Position numbers and translations under genes: made by a program. The notes below the pieces were generated by a model, which had not been told where the DNA came from, did not search any database, and worked only from the letters and a program-made list of their open reading frames with translations. 64,000 nucleotides of DNA. It comes from Sphingopyxis sp. (lineage in GTDB: Bacteria > Pseudomonadota > Alphaproteobacteria > Sphingomonadales > Sphingomonadaceae). The stretch covers positions 248,001 to 312,000 of the forward strand of contig NZ_JADIZJ010000006.1 of the NCBI RefSeq assembly GCF_016704835.1, given 5' to 3'. Below, piece by piece: positions 10,101 to 18,198 of this stretch (position 1 is the stretch's first letter; each line of letters starts with the position of its first letter).

Positions 10101-13100
10101 CGCGACATTGCCCGACAGGCTGAGGTCGATCACGACAACCGGGTTTTCGTCGGCGTCCCAGCCGATGATCTGGGTGTCTGATTCGAGCGTCCAGCTGAGC
10201 CCACCGTCGAGCGTCGAGAGGTCGCCAAAGCCCATCGATGCGATCGCGTCGGAGCCGGGGGTGAAGACGATGTCGCCGCTCGACGAAACCGGCTGCGCCG
10301 GCGATGGCGTCGAACCACTTTCCAGATGCTGGTCATCAACAATTAGCTGGATCGGGTCGCTCGCGGTCGGCAACGAGCCGTCAGCCAGGCGGATCAGCTG
10401 CACCGCGGACGATTGATCGCCGTCGCCATCGGTGATGGTGTAGGTGAAATTGGCGTGGATCGGGAACACGCTGATCTGCGGCACCGGATCGAAGCTCCAG
10501 GCACCATTGGCCTGGAAGCTATAGGTGCCGTTGGGGTTGGTGTATGTGGTGGTTCCGGTGGCGGCGATCGCGATAACGGTGCTGCCGACAGTAACCGACG
10601 TGACTGTCGCGCCATCTGCGCCGAGCGTGTCGTTCGCCAGCAGATTGCCCGAAATGGCGGCAGCGTCTTCGGCCACGGTGATCGACGGTTCCGATTGCGC
10701 GACGGGAACGTCGTCGACAATCAGCACGTCAAGGGTCGCCGTCGCGAGTGAACCGTCGCTGTCGGTTATCTCGATAGCGAAAGACTCGGTGAGCGCGGCA
10801 TCGGTCGGCCCGCTGTGAAGCCCGCTGTTTTCGGAGAGCTCGTAGCTGTAGCTGATTGTGCCGCCGACAATGTCCCCCGCAGCGTCGAACACGGGCGCGA
10901 AATCGGTGATCGTCAGAATGCCAAGGTCAGTGGTAATCACCAGCCCTGCGGCAATCGCGCCGTCGAACAGACTTTCGCCTGCAATGGTGATCGCGGCGAT
11001 GCCGTCGGCTGCGTCAAAACTGAAGTCGCCGGTTTGGATCAGTGCCGCACTATCCGGGCTCGAACCGTCGGACAGATTGGCTTCCAGCACCGTTGCTTCG
11101 GCGCCTGCGGGATTGAGGCCGTTGATGGTGACGATGTCGTTCCGACCCCGGATGACGACGGTCAGCGTTGCTGTCGCCTCGTCGCCGTCGCTATCGGTGA
11201 TGACATATTCAAAGGTCTCGGTGAGTTCGTCGTCGCTGTCGAGCCCCAGGACATCGGAATTTTCGGGATCGAGCGTGTAAATATAGCTGCCGTCGGCAGC
11301 GATCGCGAGCGTGCCATATGCGCCAAAAGTCAGCCCGTTGATTTCGCCGCTGTCACCGCCGAAAGCGATGGCGGTAACGCTGGCGCCGTCGGCGCCCTGG
11401 ATGTCGGCTTCGCCATCGGTTGCATTGGCATCTTCCCCGCCGACCCCGGTCAGGACATTGCCGTCAGCGCTTTGTCCGCTGCCCGACTGCAGCGCGTCAA
11501 GGTCGTCGATCGCGGTCGGGACATCATCTTCGACGACAATGCTGAGCGTACCGCTGGCACTGTCGCCATCGACATCGGTGACGACGACGCCAAAGTTTTC
11601 AGCGATATCGTCGCCGTTGGTTGCGTCGGTCAGGGTGTAGCTGTAGCCGATCGCCGTCGCACTGATGCTGGTAATCGTGAGCGTTCCGAACGCGCCGACG
11701 ACAGTCTGCCCGATTGCCGTCACCGGTTCGCCGTTGATGCGAACCGAGCCGAGACCATCGGCGGCCGAAAAAGCGAATGAACCACTGGTTGTTGCCGTGC
11801 CGCTCTCCGGCGCCGACCCCAATGGCAGTCCCGCTTCGGATACCAGTTGGCCGTCGTCATCGCCGTCGGGCAGCGTAAGCGTAACGCGGCCATCGGCGAT
11901 CGCGATCGACAGCGTCGCGGTCGAGGTATCGCCGTCGCCGTCGGTCAACTGATAGATAAACACGTCAAAAACGCCGCCCGGGCTGCCGGGATTTCGAGCA
12001 TAGCTGTAGCTGCCATTGCTGTGCAGCGTCAGCACGCCGTAGAGTCCCGCAACGGGCGTTCCTGGCGCAACGGGGTCGCCGGCGCCGGAAACCGCCGACA
12101 CGCTTGCGCCATCAGCGCCGGGGAAATCCAGCCCGCCGTCATTTTCGGCGTCGGTAATGACGTTCCCCGTAGCGGGGCCAAAGGTGCCCGCCGGGATGCT
12201 GTCGAAATCGGCAACGGCTTCGGGAACATCATCGATGATGTCGATTTCGAAACTGGCGGCTACCGTGTCGCCATCAAGGTCGGTGATGCCGACCGTGATC
12301 AGCTGCGATGTCGCATCGCCGAACGTGTTGTCGGTCAGCCAGAAGAAATATTCGATCGAATCGGGATTGATCGCGATGATGTAGAAGGTGCCGGTGGCGA
12401 GTGCGATCTCCTGACCTTCTTCAGTGACGGGAACGCCGTTGATCGTCAGCGCCGCTGGTCCGTCACCCGCAGCAAATTGGATGACGCCGGAGGTGAAGTT
12501 GGAACCGTCGCCGTCACGCGAACCGGGGTTTTCGCCGTCGCGTTCGGAGAGGCCGGCTTCGTCGACGAAGGTGCCGTCGTCGCCCGCCGCGGGCAAGAGC
12601 AGGCTGGGCGTGCTGTCGCCGATGCGGATCGTCAGCGTCGCCGTCGATACATCGCCGTCGCCGTCGGTCAATTGATAGGTGAAAACATCACTGACGCCGC
12701 CGGGTGTCCCGGCCGAACGGACATAGGCATAGGTGCCGTCGGGGGCGATCACCAGGCGGCCATATTGGCCCTGCACCGGCGTCGCCGTCGGGCTGAATTC
12801 GGTGGCCGATGCGCCGCGTACACCGGTAATGATTGCGCCGTCGGCGCCAGGTGTATCAGCGCCCGCCGCACCGGACGCGGTCCCCGCGCCGGTGATGACG
12901 TTTCCTGCCTGCGGCGCAGTGCTGCCGGGAACGGTGTCGTCGATATCGGCGCGCGCGATCGGGGCGTCGTCTTCGATCGTCAGAGTCAGAGTGGCCGTGC
13001 CGACGTCGCCGTCGCTGTCGGTGACGGTGATCGTGACGGCGTCGGTCGCGGTCGGGCTGGTGCTGTTGTCGGTCAACGTATAGCTGTAACCGATCAGATC

Positions 13101-13808
13101 CGGCGTGATGCTGGTGATGGTGATCTGGCCAAGCGGCGTCGTGATGACCTGGCCGACGGCGGTGACGGCCGTGCCGTTGACCGCTACGACGACGGGCTGG
13201 TCGAGCGCAGCAATCTGGATCGTGCCGCTGGTCGATTCACGCGGCGAAGCGGCATCGGATCCGGCGGGTTCGGCACCGCGCGCCGCCAGCGCCGCTTCCG
13301 ACACGATCGCGGTTGCGGCTGTCACACCGACCGTCTGGTCCGGGGTCGTGATCAGGATTTTGGGTTTGTCGTCGACCGCATCGGGAATCACCTCGACGTC
13401 CGGAATTCGCCCGAAGCCGAACTCGGTCGGCGGCAGTAGGTCGCCGAGACCGAAGGGGTCGCCGATGTCGCCCGGCGTCTGCGCGAAGTTGCCGCCCGAG
13501 CTTTGCGGCCGGCCGGCGGCGGGTTCGGGCTCCTGTCCGGCGATCAGCGCGGCGACCGTGGGCGCCGGGATGTTGATCGGGCCTACCTTGATCTGCGGAA
13601 TCCGCAGCGCGCCATCGACGATGACCAGTATTTCCCCGTCAGGCAAGGTGACGACGAGGTCATTACCGGAAAGCTTGATCGCGTCGAGGCGCGTGCCGGG
13701 CGGCAATTGGATAACGCCATCGACGGGCAGGATGGACGTCGCTCCGGGCGGAATGGCCCTTGCTATGGTGGCGGTTTCGCCCACCTGTTCATTCCGCTTC
13801 AAGTCCAT
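7110..13808 (-). CDS. Giant multi-repeat surface adhesin, N-terminal 2,232 residues
   Basis: The N-terminus has a retention-module-like block (residues about 15-90: GVIQLPPGTRLDAIKLSGND, LVVTLPDGEILVIVDGA), followed by a PAAG tetrapeptide at 96-99. Then come roughly 18-20 Ig-like/VCBS-type repeats of about 90-130 residues carrying DDVP/DDGPS and FTYQLTDGDGDVSTAT signatures. A middle group resembling DUF5801 repeats has wording such as LTVDESDFAANATADLSGLF. At 2196-2200 stands a VWA MIDAS motif DFSDS. The frame then changes within a C4 run (7164-7167 on the + strand). One extra base there restores VWA sequence into the next frame. The protein is probably secreted by the adjacent LapB-type T1SS and held at the cell surface for biofilm formation. 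Confidence 0.88.
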   Translation of the reverse strand: MDLKRNEQVGETATIARAIPPGATSILPVDGVIQLPPGTRLDAIKLSGNDLVVTLPDGEILVIVDGALRIPQIKVGPINIPAPTVAALIAGQEPEPAAGRPQSSGGNFAQTPGDIGDPFGLGDLLPPTEFGFGRIPDVEVIPDAVDDKPKILITTPDQTVGVTAATAIVSEAALAARGAEPAGSDAASPRESTSGTIQIAALDQPVVVAVNGTAVTAVGQVITTPLGQITITSITPDLIGYSYTLTDNSTSPTATDAVTITVTDSDGDVGTATLTLTIEDDAPIARADIDDTVPGSTAPQAGNVITGAGTASGAAGADTPGADGAIITGVRGASATEFSPTATPVQGQYGRLVIAPDGTYAYVRSAGTPGGVSDVFTYQLTDGDGDVSTATLTIRIGDSTPSLLLPAAGDDGTFVDEAGLSERDGENPGSRDGDGSNFTSGVIQFAAGDGPAALTINGVPVTEEGQEIALATGTFYIIAINPDSIEYFFWLTDNTFGDATSQLITVGITDLDGDTVAASFEIDIIDDVPEAVADFDSIPAGTFGPATGNVITDAENDGGLDFPGADGASVSAVSGAGDPVAPGTPVAGLYGVLTLHSNGSYSYARNPGSPGGVFDVFIYQLTDGDGDTSTATLSIAIADGRVTLTLPDGDDDGQLVSEAGLPLGSAPESGTATTSGSFAFSAADGLGSVRINGEPVTAIGQTVVGAFGTLTITSISATAIGYSYTLTDATNGDDIAENFGVVVTDVDGDSASGTLSIVVEDDVPTAIDDLDALQSGSGQSADGNVLTGVGGEDANATDGEADIQGADGASVTAIAFGGDSGEINGLTFGAYGTLAIAADGSYIYTLDPENSDVLGLDSDDELTETFEYVITDSDGDEATATLTVVIRGRNDIVTINGLNPAGAEATVLEANLSDGSSPDSAALIQTGDFSFDAADGIAAITIAGESLFDGAIAAGLVITTDLGILTITDFAPVFDAAGDIVGGTISYSYELSENSGLHSGPTDAALTESFAIEITDSDGSLATATLDVLIVDDVPVAQSEPSITVAEDAAAISGNLLANDTLGADGATVTSVTVGSTVIAIAATGTTTYTNPNGTYSFQANGAWSFDPVPQISVFPIHANFTYTITDGDGDQSSAVQLIRLADGSLPTASDPIQLIVDDQHLESGSTPSPAQPVSSSGDIVFTPGSDAIASMGFGDLSTLDGGLSWTLESDTQIIGWDADENPVVVIDLSLSGNVATVTVTLQYSYGLHPDATIDDLTELGFIEVVATDSDGDQVSGTVNISVSDDVPSITALSPTAGLLTVDETNLAQDATADFASLFNIVIGADQAGSTVSYAFEVTTATGLIDVATGSKIILQAIGNTVEGRLQDSPSTVAFRLTVANNGQATLDQIRAVRHPDASNPDDSVTLSPTIIRMIATVTDGDGDQASALVAIGSTLVFKDDGPSIDATNVDANAITLTTQDGDTRGSAFDVATADLSSAFSTSLVQFGADGPANAGAVTWTYSLALGSAAATSALTSNGVPVTLALVSGEIAGSAAGTPIFSIAVNAATGIVTLTQFAEIDHPLPGSASNYAAQLVELAANLVELRGTAAIVDRDGDSISDTVAVDLGGNIRFADDGPSISAGGIAPTLTVDESDFAANATADLSGLFAPTTDFGADGPGAVAYELGVTAGASGLVDSLTGEAVILSIESGVVFGRTSTHEVFRISVAPGGLVTFDQSRAVLHLPDSGPDQTLFLSGSNLITLTAIATDGDGDTARTTADITGRFAIRDDAPQAVHDEDNVARDGQIFADGNVLTGIGGTDDNGMDGSADNAGADGGLSVIGVAFGAVAGTSGSAVAGDYGTIIIAADGTYRYDLDPNDPAVIALTSSTTLTETFQYTVRDADGDTSIATITISITGANDFPIARADTNWVLDGASGTDPSATGNVLQDIAHPGAPFGSFSDVADNDPDLETITVTTAGTYVGLYGTLVLNANGSYTYTLDEDKPVVNALDSGQTLVDSFAYTISDGALSVGSTLTITVFGTNDAPTIGTAIARVSEEGLPNGLADTAPNATLDTTNSTTFSGTLAIGDADAGEMLTATLGNPGAVLTAGGVPVAWTGVGTDILIGSVGGSEVIRVTLASNSAFTVTLSRAVDHPNVTLEDLKDFFVPVSVSDGTTTTTNATAIQIVIEDDAPTANGETGATSQPMQDVNTLFILDFSDSIDSGELNTMLEAVQGRFRSSIARRRAHSRSNS

Positions 13809-14040
13809 CGTCTATGCCCCCTGCACCTCGATGCTCGCCAGTTCACGCGGCAGCGACCTGTACGGGGGCCGCTGCAACTACGGGCGAACGGCATCGCTTG
13901 TCCGCGCTGGATGTCGCGCGGAGCAGCAATGCAAGCTCTTGTGATCGTGCTGGGTTCTCTCTGGCGACCGATGCCCGTGCCTTGTCACTGACCGGGCGAA
14001 TACAAACCCCGGGGGGTGATTCTGCAATGGCAATTTCCGG

Positions 14041-14277
14041 TATGCTAACCTATACTTTTGGATAAGTTCAATATCTTATGAGTTAATTTTCTCTTAATAT
14101 ATTTATAGAATGCAACAATATCGATAAAAACTGTCACATTGTGAATATGACTTGATATAAAATTAATTATTGCAGATGAATATGTAAATAAAAATATCAG
14201 CTTACTGTGATTTCATTGACCATTATACTGGTAAAGAAGGCGATATATATCGTTCTGATATCAAGGTAATTGACGGA
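14041..14277. other. AT-rich intergenic region upstream of adhesin gene
   Basis: The 469 bases between the adhesin start (13808) and the M23 peptidase stop (14278) contain no gene I can support. From about 14041 the composition turns sharply AT-rich (for example tta/aat-rich runs at 14072-14110 and 14155-14200), in strong contrast to the GC-rich surroundings. This may be the adhesin control region, a curved-DNA or nucleoid-protein target, or foreign DNA. I cannot identify a convincing -35/-10 pair. Confidence 0.5.
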
Positions 14278-15264
14278 CTATTTTATTAATCCATTTGATT
14301 CAATTCGCGCGACCACTGCGTCGCCGCGTCGCAACGCATAGCGACCGACATAACGACCGCTGGGCCAGCCCGTTGCCGGGGCGCGTTTGCCGCTATAGGC
14401 GAACCAGCTGAGGCCACCGTCGGCGATGACCGATTGCTGCTCATGCACGATCTGCCCCTTCGGCCCGATGATCGTGAAGGTCTGACGGTCACCCTCGCGC
14501 GCGCCGATCGCATCGACCCACAGGATGAGCGGTTCCTGCGCGCTGACGGGCGCGGGTGGCGGGTCACGCTCGGTGACCGCCTTGGCCGGCACCGCGGCTG
14601 AGAGGCCACCGGTAATCACGGCCGCGGGCTGGTAACCCAGCATCGGTACCGCGCTCGGCGTCCAAAGACCGGATGCGCGGGAGTCGGCGCTGCAACGGGG
14701 TAGGGCGCCAGCGCCGACGAACGGATCGACGGCTTCACCGCGATAGCGAACCGTAAAGTGCAGATGCGGGAATTCGGTATTACCTGACAGGCCGATCAGC
14801 CCGATGCGGTCGCCGGTTGCCAAAGGCTGACCCGGACGGACGCCGATGCTGCCCTGGCGGAGGTGGCTGTACTGGGTCTGCCAGTCGTTGCCATGATCGA
14901 TCACCACCGCGTTGCCGGCATCTTTGCCATTCGGTGCGGTCCGTTCGGCTACGCTGACATCGGCTTCGCCATCGCGGATACGCAGCACCGTTCCAGGCGC
15001 GGCGGCAACGACGGTAAAGCCGGTTCGCATGTCGGCCATCGTCCGCAAGCGGATATCGATCCCATCATGCCCATTGGTCGTCAGCAGTCCGCAATGATAG
15101 TCGCGGCGACCGGGACCGGGATCGTGATCGACCAGTTTCTGGATCAGGCAGGATTGGCCGACGACGCATTCGACGGGAAAGCCAAGCGCAGGAGCAGCGT
15201 CCGCGGGTGGCGCCTGCAACGCTGCCATCGCCAGCGAAAAGGAGAGGAGGAACGCATGCATCAT
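14278..15264 (-). CDS. M23-family metallopeptidase (LytM/NlpD-like), secreted
   Basis: 328 residues with a signal peptide (about 1-23, ending ADA). The M23 domain lies at about 50-190, with the zinc-binding HDGID near residue 65 and the catalytic HLHF motif near 165, plus the substrate-site wording SHLRQGSIGVRPGQ. The C-terminal 110 residues (DPPPAPVSAQEPLILWVDAI onward) look like a beta domain of unknown role. Such enzymes cut peptidoglycan cross-bridges or activate amidases. Two adjacent ATGs (15264, 15261) are possible starts. The gene stands alone, so a link to the flanking secretion loci is positional only. Confidence 0.9.
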   Translation of the reverse strand: MMHAFLLSFSLAMAALQAPPADAAPALGFPVECVVGQSCLIQKLVDHDPGPGRRDYHCGLLTTNGHDGIDIRLRTMADMRTGFTVVAAAPGTVLRIRDGEADVSVAERTAPNGKDAGNAVVIDHGNDWQTQYSHLRQGSIGVRPGQPLATGDRIGLIGLSGNTEFPHLHFTVRYRGEAVDPFVGAGALPRCSADSRASGLWTPSAVPMLGYQPAAVITGGLSAAVPAKAVTERDPPPAPVSAQEPLILWVDAIGAREGDRQTFTIIGPKGQIVHEQQSVIADGGLSWFAYSGKRAPATGWPSGRYVGRYALRRGDAVVARIESNGLIK

Positions 15265-15554
15265 GATCGGGCTCTCGATATGGTCGACATGCTCGCTGCG
15301 CGAAGGGAAGAGCGTTGAAACTTCGACGCCGGCCGCCGCCAGGGGGCGTGGCGGCGGACACGGCTAGCCAGCGGGAGCTGACCGAACTCGAAGATCTACC
15401 AAGTGTCGGAGGACAAAACTGCCACCGGGTCGTCGATAGAACTCTTACTTTTCTTACACCCTGTCTCTGCAGACCTGCTCGGCTAAAGCAGGCTTCGTTA
15501 GGATGATTCTTGCCCTGTCATCCTTGTGTCAAAATTGGCGGAAAGCGCGGTTTC

Positions 15555-15575
15555 CTGCCATTCCCTGATGGGGAC
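15555..15575 (+). repeat. Dispersed intergenic repeat, copy 1
   Basis: The 21 bases here, which contain TGCCATTCCCTGATGGGG, are identical to the reverse complement of 26917-26937. The flanks (GGTTTyCTGCCA on one side) are partly conserved too. Both copies lie outside genes. This resembles the short dispersed repeats common in sphingomonad intergenic DNA. Confidence 0.6.
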
Positions 15576-15648
15576 ATTGCAAATATTGGTGAGCGTCCAC
15601 GATGCTATTGTGTTGCGGCATCGACGAAATATCTTGGCACCCGAATGC

Positions 15649-15679
15649 AAAAAGGAGGGCAGGCCGCGGCCTGCCCTCC
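15649..15679 (-). terminator. Rho-independent terminator of RTX gene
   Basis: 15654-15679 is a perfect 26-base palindrome (half-site GGAGGGCAGGCCG), flanked on its left by five A residues at 15649-15653. Read leftward this is a very strong GC hairpin followed by a U-run, 49 bases past the RTX stop codon. Confidence 0.9.
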
Positions 15680-15728
15680 AGTTAGCAGAGGTCCGTCGAG
15701 GAGTGGCTCCCCGTACGAAGCCTTGTCC

Positions 15729-17918
15729 TCAGACGAACGTGATCATGTCGTAGGACGCATTGCCCTGGCTGTACGCGTTGAGCGCCGCAACCGAGTCATA
15801 GGCACCGAGGGCAGCCAGCGCTGCGATCGGAGCCGAAGCGCCTTCCCAGAAGTCCTCGATCAGGACCGCACCGGCTGCGGTGAAGACGTACACGTCGAGC
15901 GCATCGCCTTGGCCGTCCCAGTCCCCGGTGACCACACCAACATCGACCGCGGGATCGAAGCCAGCGTCGACGTCGAAGACCAGCGTGTCGCGGTTCGCGA
16001 GATTGAAGTCGCGGCCCGATCCCAGGCTGAACGGCGCACCGATGACATCATTGCCAAAGCCCGGCGATGCATCGGTCGAGTCGAAGCGGAACAGATCCTT
16101 GCCCGCGCCGCCCGACATATGGTCGTCGCCTTCGCCGCCGGTGATGGTGTCGTTGCCCGATTCACCTTCCAGATTGTCATCGCCAAGGCCACCATTGATG
16201 GTGTCGTTGCCGGTGTCGCCCCGGATGCTGTCGTCGCCGTCATCGCCGTTCATCACGTCGTTGCCGAAGCCGCCCGACATGTAGTCGTTGCCGTCGCCAC
16301 CCGACATGGTGTCGTTGCCGCCACCCGGATTGCCCAGGTTTTCATACAGCGTGTCACCATACATGATGTCGTCGCCAGCGCCGCCCGACATATTGTCGTT
16401 GCCGGCATCACCAGCAAGCTGGTCGTCGCCGTCATTGCCGTTGACCACATCGTTGCCAGCGCCGCCATAGATCAGGTCGTCGCCGTCATTGCCCGACAGG
16501 TTGTCGGCGCCGTTGTTGCCCTGGATGACGTCGTCGTCGTCGCCACCCGAGACAACGTCGTTGCCGTCATTGCCGGTGATGTTGTCTTCGCCAGCGCCAC
16601 CCGAAATGGTGTCGTTGCCGGTGTCGCCCGCGAGCAGATCGTCGCCGTCATTGCCTTCGATAACGTCGTCGCCTTCGTCACCGTTGATCGTGTCGTTGCC
16701 ATTACCGCCCGAGATGAAGTCGGCATCGGTATTCTCCGGATCGAGCGGATCGAAGAAGGGATCCCCGTTGCCGCGGATCACATCGTCGCCATCGTCACCA
16801 TAAAGGCTGTCGTTGCCGCCTTGGCCCCAGATGACGTCGTCACCGCCGTCGCCATGGACGAGGTCGTTGCCGTCGTTGCCGTTCAGCGTGTCGGCATCCG
16901 CACCACCGCCGATGTCGTCGTTGTCAGCACCACCCTGAACGAAGTCGAGGCCGGCGCCGCCGCGGATGAGGTCATCGCCGGCATCGCCATCGATTTCATC
17001 ATCGCCATCTTCGCCGAGCAGCGTGTCATTGCCTTCGCCGCCGTCAACCTGGTCGAAACCGGTGCCGCCGAAGATCGTGTCGTTGCCGTCATCGCCCCAC
17101 AGCAGATCGTCGCCGTTTTCGCCAAGGATCAGATCGTCGCCGCCCTGACCAAAGACCTGGTCGTCGCCGTCACCGCCCAAGATTACGTCGGCGTGGCCGA
17201 GCCCAGGATTGTAGCCGCTTTGGTTGTAGGCATAGTCACCATCAGCATTGCGGTTCGGCCCACCGTCGCCGAAGATGACATCGTTGCCCGCGCCGCCATT
17301 CAATAGGTCGACACCGTTCGAGTTGGTACCGCCGTTGATGTAATCGTCGCCATCGCCGCCGGTCACGACGTCGGTTTCGGTGCCGCCATAAAGATTGTCA
17401 TTGCCGGTGCCACCGTCGATGGTGTCGTTGCCAGCATTGCCTTCGATGCGGTCATCGCCCGATTGGCCGTTGAGCGTATCGTTGCCGGCATCGCCGCGGA
17501 TGAAGTCGTTTCCGCCGCCACCCCAGGCCGTATCGTTGCCGGCACCACCGAGCAATGTGTCGTTGCCGTCAGCACCGCCATTGTCATCGCCGGTATAGAC
17601 GACGTTTCCGGGTCCGACGACGACGAACGACGCCTGGTCGCCGATCAGCGTGTCGTTGCCGGCGCCGCCATCGACACGATCATTGCCGCTCCGGCCGATG
17701 ACATTGTCGTCACCGGCATCGCCGTACAGATCGTTGTCGAGATTGTTGCCATAGACGGTGTCGTTACCGCCATTGCCGCGCGCATTGTACGGCAGGGTCG
17801 CGGTCGACGTGATCGCATTCAGATCGATGAAATCGACCGCATTGGTCCCCAGCACCTGACCGCGCGAGGTCGGGTTCTTGGGATTATTCGGAGCGTTTGA
17901 AGGTCCAACAGTAGGCAT
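15729..17918 (-). CDS. RTX calcium-binding protein, T1SS substrate
   Basis: Using ATG 17918, preceded by GAGGA at 7 bases, the product is 729 residues. An upstream in-frame ATG at 18047 lacks a ribosome site. From about residue 45 to 620 it is almost continuous glycine/aspartate nonapeptide repeats of the type GGxGNDxxx (GGAGNDTLIG, GGDGDDYING). These form calcium-loaded beta-rolls outside the cell. The last about 110 residues are non-repetitive and acidic, ending SYDMITFV, a good uncleaved C-terminal T1SS signal. No enzyme domain is visible, so it may be structural. The TolC gene lies upstream on the same strand and the PrtD/PrtE transporter genes are divergent nearby. Confidence 0.92.
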   Translation of the reverse strand: MPTVGPSNAPNNPKNPTSRGQVLGTNAVDFIDLNAITSTATLPYNARGNGGNDTVYGNNLDNDLYGDAGDDNVIGRSGNDRVDGGAGNDTLIGDQASFVVVGPGNVVYTGDDNGGADGNDTLLGGAGNDTAWGGGGNDFIRGDAGNDTLNGQSGDDRIEGNAGNDTIDGGTGNDNLYGGTETDVVTGGDGDDYINGGTNSNGVDLLNGGAGNDVIFGDGGPNRNADGDYAYNQSGYNPGLGHADVILGGDGDDQVFGQGGDDLILGENGDDLLWGDDGNDTIFGGTGFDQVDGGEGNDTLLGEDGDDEIDGDAGDDLIRGGAGLDFVQGGADNDDIGGGADADTLNGNDGNDLVHGDGGDDVIWGQGGNDSLYGDDGDDVIRGNGDPFFDPLDPENTDADFISGGNGNDTINGDEGDDVIEGNDGDDLLAGDTGNDTISGGAGEDNITGNDGNDVVSGGDDDDVIQGNNGADNLSGNDGDDLIYGGAGNDVVNGNDGDDQLAGDAGNDNMSGGAGDDIMYGDTLYENLGNPGGGNDTMSGGDGNDYMSGGFGNDVMNGDDGDDSIRGDTGNDTINGGLGDDNLEGESGNDTITGGEGDDHMSGGAGKDLFRFDSTDASPGFGNDVIGAPFSLGSGRDFNLANRDTLVFDVDAGFDPAVDVGVVTGDWDGQGDALDVYVFTAAGAVLIEDFWEGASAPIAALAALGAYDSVAALNAYSQGNASYDMITFV

Positions 17919-18198
17919 TTCGCTATCCTCTTCATTGGTGGGTCGCAGGGATGCGGTTTCGCCGACTCGGCTTTGCCATCCCCCCAAATGGCCACGAAAA
18001 TCCGAAGCCATGACGAAGGGATATGGCGGGGCAGGGGGAGCGGACATTCCTGCTTGGGGACATGACCGACAATTTTGTGAAGTGGTTCATTTTGGGGCAG
18101 ATCATCCGACGACGCGCCGATCCATTCTGACCAGGCGCGCGGATTTCTGCCGTTCCGCAGCGGGGCGGAACAAGCCTCTCGCAACGCGGATTCTGACC

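Larger units (their letters stand above)
15265..15728. other. Intergenic region with repeat and terminator
   Basis: This 464-base stretch between the M23 gene and the RTX stop has no supported gene. It contains the RTX terminator (15654-15679) and a 21-base element (15555-15575) found inverted at 26917-26937. The rest looks non-coding. Confidence 0.6.

Noticed and set aside
11847..13439. 530-codon frame on the + strand opposite the adhesin
   Set aside because: Antisense shadow of GC-rich adhesin repeats with no family resemblance.
15510..17306. 598-codon frame on the + strand opposite the RTX gene
   Set aside because: It is the antisense of the nonapeptide repeats. Its periodic VVAxxAxDxVVA pattern simply mirrors GGxGND codons, and the RTX gene has start, ribosome site, signal and terminator.
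15900..17700. Regular DNA repeats resembling a CRISPR array
   Set aside because: The periodicity is 9 codons within a coding RTX region; repeats are not identical and have no spacers.
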